Source: Chromatiales bacterium (GTDB taxonomy: Bacteria; Pseudomonadota; Gammaproteobacteria; Chromatiales; Chromatiaceae). From it: a stretch of 6,184 bases of DNA. Of this stretch, positions 1 to 5,223 are shown one piece after another; position 1 is the stretch's first letter; each line of letters begins with the position of its first letter. Under the pieces are notes generated by a model. It made no database searches, was not told where the DNA came from, and worked only from the letters and a program-made list of their open reading frames with translations. The DNA lies in the NCBI GenBank assembly GCA_022360595.1, contig JAKSCN010000378.1, positions 1 to 6,184 on the forward strand, written 5' to 3'. Both the position numbers and the translations under genes were made by a program.

Positions 1-534
1 AAAGATGGTCTCTACGACCTCGCCTCCGAAGGCAAGAGGTTTACCTCGGAAGAGTTCGCCGATTACCTGACCAACTGGGTCGACCAATACCCCATTATCA
101 CCATTGAAGACGGTATGGACGAAGGCGATTGGGATGGTTGGAAACTGCTGACTGAAAAACTGGGTTCACGCATTCAGTTGGTCGGTGATGATCTGTTTGT
201 CACCAATACCAAGATTCTGGCGGAGGGCATCGAGAAAAATATTGCCAACTCCATTCTGATCAAGTTCAACCAGATTGGTACACTGACCGAGACCATGGAA
301 GCGATCCAGATGGCTCACGATGCGGGTTATACCGCGGTTGTTTCACACCGCTCCGGTGAGACGGAAGATACGACCATTGCCGATCTGGTGGTTGCAGCCA
401 ACACCGGTCAGATCAAGACCGGCTCGCTCTCCCGTTCTGACCGTGTTGCCAAGTACAACCAACTGATGCGTATTGAAGATCAGTTGGGTGATGAAGCGGT
501 CTATGCCGGCAAGGGTGCCTTTAAAGGACTGTAA
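1..534 (+). CDS. eno: Enolase (phosphopyruvate hydratase), C-terminal part; 5' end outside the window
   Basis: Enolase converts 2-phosphoglycerate to phosphoenolpyruvate in glycolysis and gluconeogenesis; in many bacteria it is also an RNA degradosome partner. The frame is open from base 1 to the TAA at 532-534, giving 177 residues that match roughly E. coli enolase residue 255 to the C-terminus. Motifs appear in family order: TIEDGMDE with the Mg-binding Glu (partial residue 36, E. coli E290), LVGDDLFVTN with the Mg-binding Asp (residue 63, D317), ILIKFNQIG with the catalytic Lys (residue 88, K342), then SHRSGETED and GQIKTGSLSRSDR. The constant offset to E. coli numbering shows no indel in this part. 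An ATG at 115 is internal and is not the start. A terminator-like stem follows 43 bases after the stop, so transcription probably ends or is reduced before ftsB. Identification is secure. Confidence 0.98.
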   Translation, partial: KDGLYDLASEGKRFTSEEFADYLTNWVDQYPIITIEDGMDEGDWDGWKLLTEKLGSRIQLVGDDLFVTNTKILAEGIEKNIANSILIKFNQIGTLTETMEAIQMAHDAGYTAVVSHRSGETEDTTIADLVVAANTGQIKTGSLSRSDRVAKYNQLMRIEDQLGDEAVYAGKGAFKGL

Positions 535-540
535 CAGCAA

Positions 541-573
541 TTGTCATTCTCTACTCTGGTAGAGGTATATGAT
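541..573 (+). promoter_or_regulatory. Possible ftsB promoter with an inverted repeat in its spacer
   Basis: TTGTCA at 541-546 differs from the sigma-70 -35 consensus by one base. Two overlapping -10-like hexamers follow: TATATG at 566-571 (19-base spacer) and TATGAT at 568-573 (21-base spacer). A perfect 6-bp inverted repeat, CTCTAC-TCTG-GTAGAG at 549-564, fills the spacer. An overlong spacer holding a dyad is how MerR-family regulated promoters are arranged, but no such regulator is visible here. The repeat could equally be an RNA hairpin at the 3' end of the eno transcript. Low confidence. Confidence 0.25.
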
Positions 574-576
574 GCT

Positions 577-626
577 AGGGCGTGAAGTGGCGGTGGGTGT
601 AGCCGGCCGTATCTTCACGCCCTTTT
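577..626 (+). terminator. Rho-independent terminator-like hairpin after eno
   Basis: AGGGCGTGAAG (577-587) and CTTCACGCCCT (613-623) form a perfect 11-bp stem around a 25-base GC-rich loop that may fold further (GGC at 589-591 with GCC at 602-604). A short T-run continues to 626. The T tract is only four bases, so termination may be incomplete. The position after eno and 30 bases before ftsB fits an eno terminator. Confidence 0.6.
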
Positions 627-655
627 AGCTACAGGGAATCAGACAAATTCAATTC

Positions 656-958
656 ATGCGACTGCTCACGGCTTTTCTTCTTATCTTGCTTTTGGTGCTC
701 CAGTACCGCCTCTGGGTAGGTGAGGGGAGTCTGGCGGAGGTCTATTCTCTGAAGCGGGAGATTGCCGCTCAGCGTGAGGAGTTGGAACGTTTGGAGCAGC
801 GTAACCGCGCCTTGCAGGCAGAGGTTGATGATCTGAAAAAAGGGGTGGAGGCGATCGAGGCCCGTGCCCGGAATGAGCTTGGCATGATTCGGGAAAATGA
901 GACCTTCTATCAGATTATCGAAAAGCCTGCCGACGAGCATCGAGAGAAACAGCAGTGA
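656..958 (+). CDS. ftsB: Cell division protein FtsB
   Basis: FtsB is a small bitopic inner-membrane protein that bridges FtsL and FtsQ in the divisome and takes part in activating FtsWI septal peptidoglycan synthesis. The 100-residue product is close to the E. coli length (103). A very short cytoplasmic start leads into a hydrophobic segment at about residues 3-21. A charged, heptad-like coiled coil spans about residues 27-62. The conserved tail EARARNELGMIRENETFYQII (about 68-88) is the family signature. The ATG at 656 is the only reasonable start: no ATG, GTG or TTG lies in frame in the upstream gap. It has no good Shine-Dalgarno; AGGGAA at 633-638 is 17 bases away, which suggests weak initiation. 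The stop overlaps the ispD start (GTGA at 955-958). The eno-ftsB-ispD order supports the call. Confidence 0.96.
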   Translation: MRLLTAFLLILLLVLQYRLWVGEGSLAEVYSLKREIAAQREELERLEQRNRALQAEVDDLKKGVEAIEARARNELGMIRENETFYQIIEKPADEHREKQQ

Positions 959-1665
959 ATGCGCAACCGAGATGTTGGGCGGTGGTTCCTGCTGCCGGGG
1001 TTGGTCGCAGAATGGGGGGCAATACGCCCAAGCAATATCTGCAGCTTGCGGGTAAGACAGTCATTGAGCACACGCTCGACAGATTGCTGACCCATCCACA
1101 GATTGCAGGGGTCTGTGTCGCGCTATCCGAAGGGGATCCGTACTGGCCACAGCTCCCAATAGCAAAAGTGCCAAAAATTCTATTGGCCGACGGCGGTAGA
1201 GAGCGCTGTGATTCGGTGTTAAGCGGCCTCAACAGATTGACCGATGTTGCCGCTGAAGATGATTGGGTGTTGGTGCACGATGCTGCACGTCCCTGTTTGC
1301 GACCTGGTGATATCGATAAGCTGATTGCAGAGTCCCAGGCGAGTGGTGTGGGCGGTATTCTGGCAGTACCTGTACACGATACGGTGAAACAGGCGGGTGC
1401 CGCTGGTGATACCATTGAGAAGACGGTGCCGCGAGAGCGTTTATGGCGGGCCTTCACCCCCCAGATGTTTCGTCTGCAGCAACTGCGTGCTGCACTAGTG
1501 GCTGCATTGGAAAAGGGTGCAGTGGTGACGGATGAGGCGAGTGCCATGGAGATGGCTGGGTACCACCCGCGATTGGTCGAAGGAGCGGTAGATAATATTA
1601 AGATTACCCGTCCAGAGGATCTTCCTCTGGCCGAGTATTATTTGAGCCAAAGTGTTATGGAGTAA
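955..1665 (+). CDS. ispD: 2-C-methyl-D-erythritol 4-phosphate cytidylyltransferase (IspD)
   Basis: IspD joins MEP to CTP, giving CDP-methylerythritol and pyrophosphate, the third step of the cytosolic MEP isoprenoid pathway. The 236 residues equal the E. coli length. The CTP-binding loop PAAGVGRRMGGNTPKQY (12-28) carries Arg19 and Lys26, matching catalytic R20 and K27 of E. coli. VHDAARP (107-113), the Thr143 and Arg160 region, FTPQMF (167-172), TDEAS (192-196) and NIKIT (214-218, with Lys216) follow in family order. The start is GTG at 955, overlapping the ftsB stop by four bases. A GAGAG stretch at 942-946 may serve as ribosome site, but coupling to ftsB translation is likely. An ATG at 959 is out of frame. 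The 3' end holds a hairpin inside the coding sequence (1612-1630) and another just past the stop. ispF normally follows directly; here a minus-strand gene intervenes. Confidence 0.98.
   Translation: MNAQPRCWAVVPAAGVGRRMGGNTPKQYLQLAGKTVIEHTLDRLLTHPQIAGVCVALSEGDPYWPQLPIAKVPKILLADGGRERCDSVLSGLNRLTDVAAEDDWVLVHDAARPCLRPGDIDKLIAESQASGVGGILAVPVHDTVKQAGAAGDTIEKTVPRERLWRAFTPQMFRLQQLRAALVAALEKGAVVTDEASAMEMAGYHPRLVEGAVDNIKITRPEDLPLAEYYLSQSVME
1612..1630 (+). repeat. Perfect 8-bp inverted repeat inside the 3' end of ispD
   Basis: CCAGAGGA (1612-1619) and TCCTCTGG (1623-1630) are exact reverse complements around the three bases TCT, ending 33 bases before the ispD stop codon. The right arm is also complementary to the left arm of the next hairpin: CTCTGG at 1625-1630 can pair with CCAGAG at 1667-1672. 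The stretch encodes the end of the RPEDLPL segment, so part of the sequence is fixed by coding. Confidence 0.6.
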
Positions 1666-1667
1666 TC

Positions 1668-1687
1668 CAGAGCCCCGCAGGGCTCTG
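1668..1687 (+). terminator. Hairpin just after ispD, possible terminator without a T tract
   Basis: CAGAGCCC (1668-1675) and GGGCTCTG (1680-1687) form a perfect 8-bp GC-rich stem with a CGCA tetraloop, three bases after the ispD stop at 1663-1665. It lies between two converging genes, where a terminator is expected. Neither strand shows a T-run after the stem, so it may be a weak terminator, a Rho-assisted stop or a 3'-end stabiliser. Confidence 0.4.
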
Positions 1688-1706
1688 AACTATGTCTGTT
1701 AGTCGG

Positions 1707-2060
1707 CTAGTGGACGCTGCCGAAAGAGAGATCCAAAGCGTAGGCCGGAAGTGGGATACAGGCAATTTTGCAGGCTTGTACCACGGGCCCCCGTGGAAAT
1801 AGGGTGTAAAGGTAACGTTTTCCGCCCTCTTCCTTGAAGTGGTGAGTAATAGCCTTCAGTAACAGCCGCGCGCTACATGAGGTGCCATTCTCTTTACAAT
1901 GGTTGCGGATAAAGTGGATTACTTGCCAGTGTTCTTCGGTCATGGTGATGCCTTCTTCAGCAGCAAGGGCTAAGGCTTTCTCTTCGGTCCATTCATTGAA
2001 GCCTTCGGGGAGCTGGCTACTTTCAGTAGCCTGCGGGTCTGGGCGTGGCATGATTGGCAT
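1707..2060 (-). CDS. Divergent DsrC/TusE-family protein lacking the C-terminal CysA
   Basis: The 117-residue product belongs to the DsrC/TusE/DsvC family. DsrC is the sulfur carrier of dissimilatory sulfite reductase; TusE passes sulfur during tRNA 2-thiouridine synthesis. Family landmarks are TEEHWQVIHFIRNH (41-54), ARLLLKAI (64-71), and KRYLYTLFPRGPVVQACKIA (81-100). The family's near-terminal redox cysteine (CysA, 11 residues after CysB) falls at Ala108. CysB is present (Cys97) and an extra Cys101 replaces the usual Gly. Cys55 and Cys62 are also present. The tail continues nine residues past Ala108, and the N-terminus is Pro-rich where homologues carry the V-x-G-K strand. The start at 2060 is supported by AGGAGG (plus-strand 2071-2076), 10 bases upstream; Met4 is a less likely start. 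The gene is a monocistronic insertion between ispD and ispF. Ordinary sulfur relay by CysA is not possible, so a regulatory or altered redox role is inferred. The family call is firm; the function is unknown. Confidence 0.88.
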   Translation of the reverse strand: MPIMPRPDPQATESSQLPEGFNEWTEEKALALAAEEGITMTEEHWQVIHFIRNHCKENGTSCSARLLLKAITHHFKEEGGKRYLYTLFPRGPVVQACKIACIPLPAYALDLSFGSVH

Positions 2061-2199
2061 GGCAGGTCTCCCTCCTAATGGGTGCTACGTGCGATGGTAT
2101 AAAACCACTTTTCCACTCTGGTATTTTCCAGGCGTACAGAGTTAATAAAAAGTTAGTAGAATACTTAGAAAAGAATAGATTCAATTTGTAAGGTTATCG
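2061..2199. promoter_or_regulatory. Divergent intergenic region between the DsrC-like gene and ispF
   Basis: This 139-base spacer must hold the minus-strand promoter and probably one for ispF. Its right half (about 2135-2190) is strikingly AT-rich compared with the genes. For ispF, TAGAAT (2157-2162) is the best -10-like hexamer, without a good -35. For the minus gene, TTGAAT (reverse complement of 2179-2184) with TCTACT 18 bases on is a weak pair. TTTTCCA occurs twice (2109-2115 and 2124-2130), spaced 15 bases start to start. The ispF ribosome site is TAAGG at 2189-2193, six bases before its ATG. The promoters are candidates only. Confidence 0.4.
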
Positions 2200-2673
2200 A
2201 TGCGTATAGGACAGGGCTATGATGCCCACAAATTTGCCCCTGATCGGGCACTGATACTGGGCGGGGTTAATATCCCCTATGAGCTGGGCCTGGCTGCTCA
2301 CTCCGATGGTGATGTACTGATCCACGCCTTGTGTGACGCTCTGCTGGGTGCTGCTGCATTGGGGGATATCGGTAAACACTTCCCGGACAACAGCGCCGAT
2401 TATGCCGGTATCGATAGCCGTATTCTGTTACGGTCAGTGATGAACAAACTCAATGATATGGGGATGTCGTTGGGCAATGCCGATGTCACGCTGGTAGCGC
2501 AGGCGCCGAAACTGGCGCCTTATATTGAGGAGATGCGCGCCAATCTGGCTGCCGACATGGGTGTTGATATCGCTGCTGTGAGTGTGAAAGCCACCACCAC
2601 CGAAGGTATGGGATTCATGGGGCGTAAAGAGGGTATCGCCTGCTATGCCGTTGTGCTTTTGAATCAAGCCTGA
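2200..2673 (+). CDS. ispF: 2-C-methyl-D-erythritol 2,4-cyclodiphosphate synthase (IspF)
   Basis: IspF cyclises CDP-methylerythritol 2-phosphate to methylerythritol 2,4-cyclodiphosphate with release of CMP, the fifth MEP-pathway step. It acts as a homotrimer with metal at the subunit interfaces. The 157 residues compare with 159 in E. coli. The metal ligands Asp8, His10 and His42 are all in place within MRIGQGYDAH and the HSDGDVLIH segment (34-42). ALLGAAALGDIGKHFPD (47-63) and the CDP-binding VKATTTEGMGFMGR segment (129-142) are canonical. Residue 5 is Gln where E. coli has His. ATG at 2200 has a TAAGG ribosome site six bases upstream. The gene no longer follows ispD directly but still precedes truD, which starts 30 bases after the TGA in the same frame. 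Confidence 0.98.
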   Translation: MRIGQGYDAHKFAPDRALILGGVNIPYELGLAAHSDGDVLIHALCDALLGAAALGDIGKHFPDNSADYAGIDSRILLRSVMNKLNDMGMSLGNADVTLVAQAPKLAPYIEEMRANLAADMGVDIAAVSVKATTTEGMGFMGRKEGIACYAVVLLNQA

Positions 2674-2703
2674 TTTCTGTGTTGTTCCAACTGGGATAGT
2701 TCG

Positions 2704-3747
2704 TTGAAAGAGTCATGTGTTGATAGCCTGCCCCGCGCATTTGGCGGACCTAAGGGCAGCGGTGTTATTCGTCGTGAGTTGGCTGATTTTATCGTTGAGG
2801 AGATCTCTTCAGTGGAGCCCAGCGGTGAAGGTGAACACGTGTTGTTGCACATTGAGAAAGCGGGCGCCAATACCGATTGGGTTGCCAAGCAGTTGGCGCG
2901 TCATGCGGACGTACCCAATAAGGATGTGAGCTTTGCCGGCCTGAAGGATCGCTATGCCGTGACCCGGCAGTGGTTTTCGGTGCGCTTGGCTGGACGGGAT
3001 GAACCTGACTGGTCGGCACTCAACTCCGATGAAGTTCAGGTGTTGGCTGCCGAGCGGCATAACCGCAAACTGAAACGCGGCGCCTTGAAAGGGAATAAGT
3101 TTGTTATCCGTATCCGAGAGCTGGATGGGGAGCGACAGCGAATGGCGGAGATCCTGGAGCAGATCGAGGCGGAAGGTGTGCCGAACTATTTTGGTGAACA
3201 GCGTTTCGGTTATCAGGATAGGAATATCGAATCGGCACGTGCGCTGTTTGCGGGCGAATTGAAGCGGGTGCCTCGGGCTAAGCGCAGTTTCTATCTGTCG
3301 GCTGCCCGTTCGCTGCTGTTCAATCAGTTGTTGGCTGAGCGGGTGAGAGCGGGTAACTGGAACCGAATCATCGCCGGAGAGCGCTGCCTGTTGGCGGGGA
3401 GTCGCAGTAGCTTTATTGCTGAGGAGCTGGATGATGAGCTGCACTGTCGCTGCCGGGAGAGGGATATTCACCCCTCTGCACCCCTGTGGGGGCGGGGTAA
3501 ACCCGATGTTGATGGGGCGGCTCTGGCGTTCGAAACTGAAGTGTTGAATGGGCACCAGGAGTGGATGGCCGGACTGGAGAAGTTTGGTCTGGAGAAGGAA
3601 CGTCGTAGCTTGCGTGCTGATGTGAGTGAGCTGAACTGGGAGTGGGGCGATGAGTTGTTAACACTCTCTTTTACACTGCCTAAAGGCAGCTTTGCCACAG
3701 CGCTGTTGCGTGAGTTGTTGGACTATCGAGAGGATGAGCGGGGCTGA
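2704..3747 (+). CDS. truD: tRNA pseudouridine(13) synthase TruD
   Basis: TruD isomerises uridine 13 of tRNA (notably tRNA-Glu) to pseudouridine in the cytosol. The 347 residues match the usual gammaproteobacterial length (349 in E. coli). SFAGLKDRYAVTRQW (76-90) carries the catalytic Asp82, equivalent to E. coli D80. Other signatures are RELADFIVEE (24-33), GEGEH (41-45), KRGALKGNKF (about 124-133), GVPNYFGEQRFG (about 158-169), SFYLSAARSLLFNQ (about 195-208), and LPKGSFATALLREL near the C-terminus. The start is TTG at 2704 with GGGA at 2693-2696 as a likely ribosome site. No ATG or GTG lies in frame between the ispF stop and the first conserved block, so TTG is the best choice. The gene ends 17 bases before the stop of the converging Smr gene, with no clear terminator between them. 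Confidence 0.97.
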   Translation: MKESCVDSLPRAFGGPKGSGVIRRELADFIVEEISSVEPSGEGEHVLLHIEKAGANTDWVAKQLARHADVPNKDVSFAGLKDRYAVTRQWFSVRLAGRDEPDWSALNSDEVQVLAAERHNRKLKRGALKGNKFVIRIRELDGERQRMAEILEQIEAEGVPNYFGEQRFGYQDRNIESARALFAGELKRVPRAKRSFYLSAARSLLFNQLLAERVRAGNWNRIIAGERCLLAGSRSSFIAEELDDELHCRCRERDIHPSAPLWGRGKPDVDGAALAFETEVLNGHQEWMAGLEKFGLEKERRSLRADVSELNWEWGDELLTLSFTLPKGSFATALLRELLDYREDERG

Positions 3748-3764
3748 GTTAGGGGTAATGTGAT

Positions 3765-4328
3765 CTAACGCTGCCAGCTCTCTTTACGCTCTTTTCGAGA
3801 TAGCAGCACATAGACTGCGCCGGTGCCGCCATCAAAGCGGGGCGCTGAACAGAAGGCGAGTACCTCATCGCGCTGTCTGAGCCACTGGTTAATCTTCTGT
3901 TTCAGAATCGGCTGCTGCCCCTCGGAACCGTATCCTTTACCGTGAATGATGTGAATGACGCGCAGCTTGTGACGACGGGCTTCGGCCAGAAACTTCGCCA
4001 GAATAGGGCGTGCTTCCGCCACCCGTAAGCCGTGCAGGTCGAGCATATCATCGGGACGTATGTAGCCCCGTCGAAGATCCTGGAACAGCCGGTTCTGCAC
4101 ACCGGGGCGCATGAAGGTGAGTTCATCCGAGGTCTCAATAGTCATATCGACGAAATCGTCATCCAGCTCTTCGCCAGTCACATCGGGATTGGGCGGTAGC
4201 GGAACCGGTTTACGACGCTGCCGAAAAGGCTCTGCCTTGTCGTGCTGAAGCTGGGCATCAGCTTCCACCTCCTGACGAAACAGGCGTGCATCTTCCTCGG
4301 TTAGTGGCGGTTTTTTCTTCTCACTCAT
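3765..4328 (-). CDS. Smr-domain protein (SmrA/SmrB-like putative endonuclease)
   Basis: From the ATG at 4328 the product has 187 residues. The N-terminal MSEKKKPPLTEEDARLFRQ and a charged linker (about 20-95) lead into a C-terminal Smr domain with LDLHG (96-100) and HGKG (129-132), the two nuclease-type motifs, and a GGTGAVYVLL ending. Smr domains cut or nick nucleic acid; E. coli SmrB cleaves mRNA at collided ribosomes. The LTEEDARLFR start and DLHG resemble SmrB, while HGKGYGSEG and GGTGAVYV resemble SmrA, so I do not assign either name. An ATG at 4376 would add 16 residues, but the probable promoter -10 lies downstream of it, and AAAGG (plus-strand 4340-4344) serves the 4328 start. The gene stands alone, inverted between truD and surE. 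Confidence 0.92.
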   Translation of the reverse strand: MSEKKKPPLTEEDARLFRQEVEADAQLQHDKAEPFRQRRKPVPLPPNPDVTGEELDDDFVDMTIETSDELTFMRPGVQNRLFQDLRRGYIRPDDMLDLHGLRVAEARPILAKFLAEARRHKLRVIHIIHGKGYGSEGQQPILKQKINQWLRQRDEVLAFCSAPRFDGGTGAVYVLLSRKERKESWQR

Positions 4329-4336
4329 AGCGTATT

Positions 4337-4351
4337 GGACCTTTATGGTCC
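4337..4351 (-). repeat. Inverted repeat covering the ribosome site of the Smr gene
   Basis: GGACC (4337-4341) and GGTCC (4347-4351) are perfect 5-bp arms around TTTAT. On the minus strand this lies between the probable start of transcription and the ATG at 4328. The AAAGG ribosome site is split between the loop and one arm. It could mildly limit translation, if the message starts early enough to include both arms. Confidence 0.4.
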
Positions 4352-4354
4352 CGA

Positions 4355-4363
4355 AGTATACCA
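4355..4363 (-). promoter_or_regulatory. Extended -10 promoter element for the Smr gene
   Basis: Read on the minus strand, TGGTATACT is a TG-N extension joined to TATACT, one mismatch from the sigma-70 -10 consensus. The hexamer 17 bases further upstream (CCCATT) does not resemble a -35, as is common for extended -10 promoters. Transcription would start near 4348, about 20 bases before the ATG at 4328. That places the upstream in-frame ATG at 4376 outside the message. Confidence 0.45.
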
Positions 4364-4473
4364 GCAGCATGATCAAAAATGGGGGTATAGGGTGAGTGCG
4401 CGCAACAAATCCAGTATAGTTTCAGGTTTATGATTAGTATGACCGACTGCTGGTCGAGTGAGTGTCTGTTTGC
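4364..4473 (+). promoter_or_regulatory. Upstream region of surE, probable promoter not resolved
   Basis: surE has no plus-strand gene within 700 bases upstream, so the surE-pcm operon should start here. TATAGT (4415-4420), TATGAT (4429-4434) and TAGTAT (4435-4440) are -10-like, but none has a good -35 at 16-18 bases. GAGTGAG at 4456-4462 is the only purine-rich stretch before the ATG at 4474. A single promoter cannot be chosen from the sequence. Confidence 0.3.
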
Positions 4474-5223
4474 ATGAAAATTCTGATTAGTAACGATGAC
4501 GGCTATCAGGCGCCGGGAATAAAAGCCCTGGCTGAAGCCTTGTCAGACATTGCTGAGATCACAGTGGTCGCTCCTGATCGTAATCGAAGCGGCGCCAGCA
4601 ACTCCTTGACCTTGAATAATCCTATTCGGGCTCAAAAAGCCGATAACGGTTTTGTCTTTGTCGACGGGACGCCGACCGATTGTGTTCACCTCGCCATTAC
4701 CGGATTGCTTAAAGAGGAGCCGAATATGGTGATTGCGGGGATCAACGATGGCGCCAACATGGGTGATGACGTGCTCTACTCGGGTACGGTGGCGGCAGCT
4801 ACCGAAGGGCGCTTTCTTGGTTTGCCGGCCATTGCCATCTCGATGAACTCACTCACCCCTTCCTATTTTGAGACGGGAGCAAAAGTGGCGGTTGCATTGG
4901 TCAAACAGATAGAGAGCAAGCCGCTGGCGACAGATACCATTATCAACGTTAATGTGCCCGACATCCCCTATGATCAGCTCAAAGGTTTTAAGGTGACGCG
5001 GCTGGGACATCGACATAAGTCAGAACCGGTGGTGGAGACCAACGACCCGCGTGGCCGCAAGATCTATTGGGTGGGGCCCGCCGGTGCCGAGCAGGATGCG
5101 GGTCCAGGTACAGACTTTCATGCCGTAAAAGAGGGTTATGTGTCGATAACACCACTGCAGGTCGATCTGACCAGATACAACGCATTGGATCAGATCGATG
5201 AGTGGCTGGTTGGATTGAAGTAG
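4474..5223 (+). CDS. surE: 5'/3'-nucleotidase SurE
   Basis: SurE is a cytosolic metal-dependent phosphatase acting on nucleoside 5'- and 3'-monophosphates, and on polyphosphate in E. coli, linked to stationary-phase survival. From ATG 4474 the product has 249 residues (253 in E. coli). MKILISNDDGYQAPG gives the metal ligands Asp8 and Asp9. Ser39 in APDRNRSGAS and Asn91 in AGINDGANMGDDV complete the usual metal site. GTPTDCVH (65-72) and YSGTVAAATEGR (102-113) are also canonical. A GTG at 4462 would add four residues (MSVC), but the family almost always begins at M-K/R-I-L-x-S-N-D-D-G and the GTG has no properly spaced ribosome site. The TAG stop abuts the pcm ATG. Confidence 0.97.
   Translation: MKILISNDDGYQAPGIKALAEALSDIAEITVVAPDRNRSGASNSLTLNNPIRAQKADNGFVFVDGTPTDCVHLAITGLLKEEPNMVIAGINDGANMGDDVLYSGTVAAATEGRFLGLPAIAISMNSLTPSYFETGAKVAVALVKQIESKPLATDTIINVNVPDIPYDQLKGFKVTRLGHRHKSEPVVETNDPRGRKIYWVGPAGAEQDAGPGTDFHAVKEGYVSITPLQVDLTRYNALDQIDEWLVGLK

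Noticed and set aside
915..1547. 210-codon open frame on the minus strand opposite ispD
   Set aside because: It lies entirely over ispD and the end of ftsB, whose proteins are full length with all motifs. Its translation is Ser/Ala/Arg-rich with no recognisable domain, as expected of a shadow frame.
1781..1796. Palindrome CCACGGG-CC-CCCGTGG
   Set aside because: It encodes the conserved FPRGPV segment of the DsrC-like protein, so coding constraint explains most of it, and the two-base loop is too small for the full stem to form in RNA.
1882..2145. 87-codon plus-strand frame crossing the DsrC-like gene and its upstream spacer
   Set aside because: The minus-strand gene has a clear family match and a strong ribosome site. 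The plus-strand frame shows neither.
2809..3555. 248-codon open frame on the minus strand opposite truD
   Set aside because: It is fully antisense to conserved TruD blocks, with no family features in the translation. It is a composition-driven shadow frame.
3676..3689. CTGCC-TAAA-GGCAG hairpin near the end of truD
   Set aside because: It encodes the conserved LPKGSF motif, lies 56 bases before the stop and has only a 5-bp stem. A terminator role is not supported.
3748..3769. GTTAG ... CTAAC inverted repeat between truD and the Smr gene
   Set aside because: The arms are five AT-leaning base pairs with a 12-base loop and no T tract on either strand. It is too weak to call a terminator.
4431..4492. 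TGATTAGTA repeated at 4431-4439 and 4484-4492
   Set aside because: The second copy encodes the conserved LISN of SurE. A nine-base match near AT-rich sequence is likely chance.
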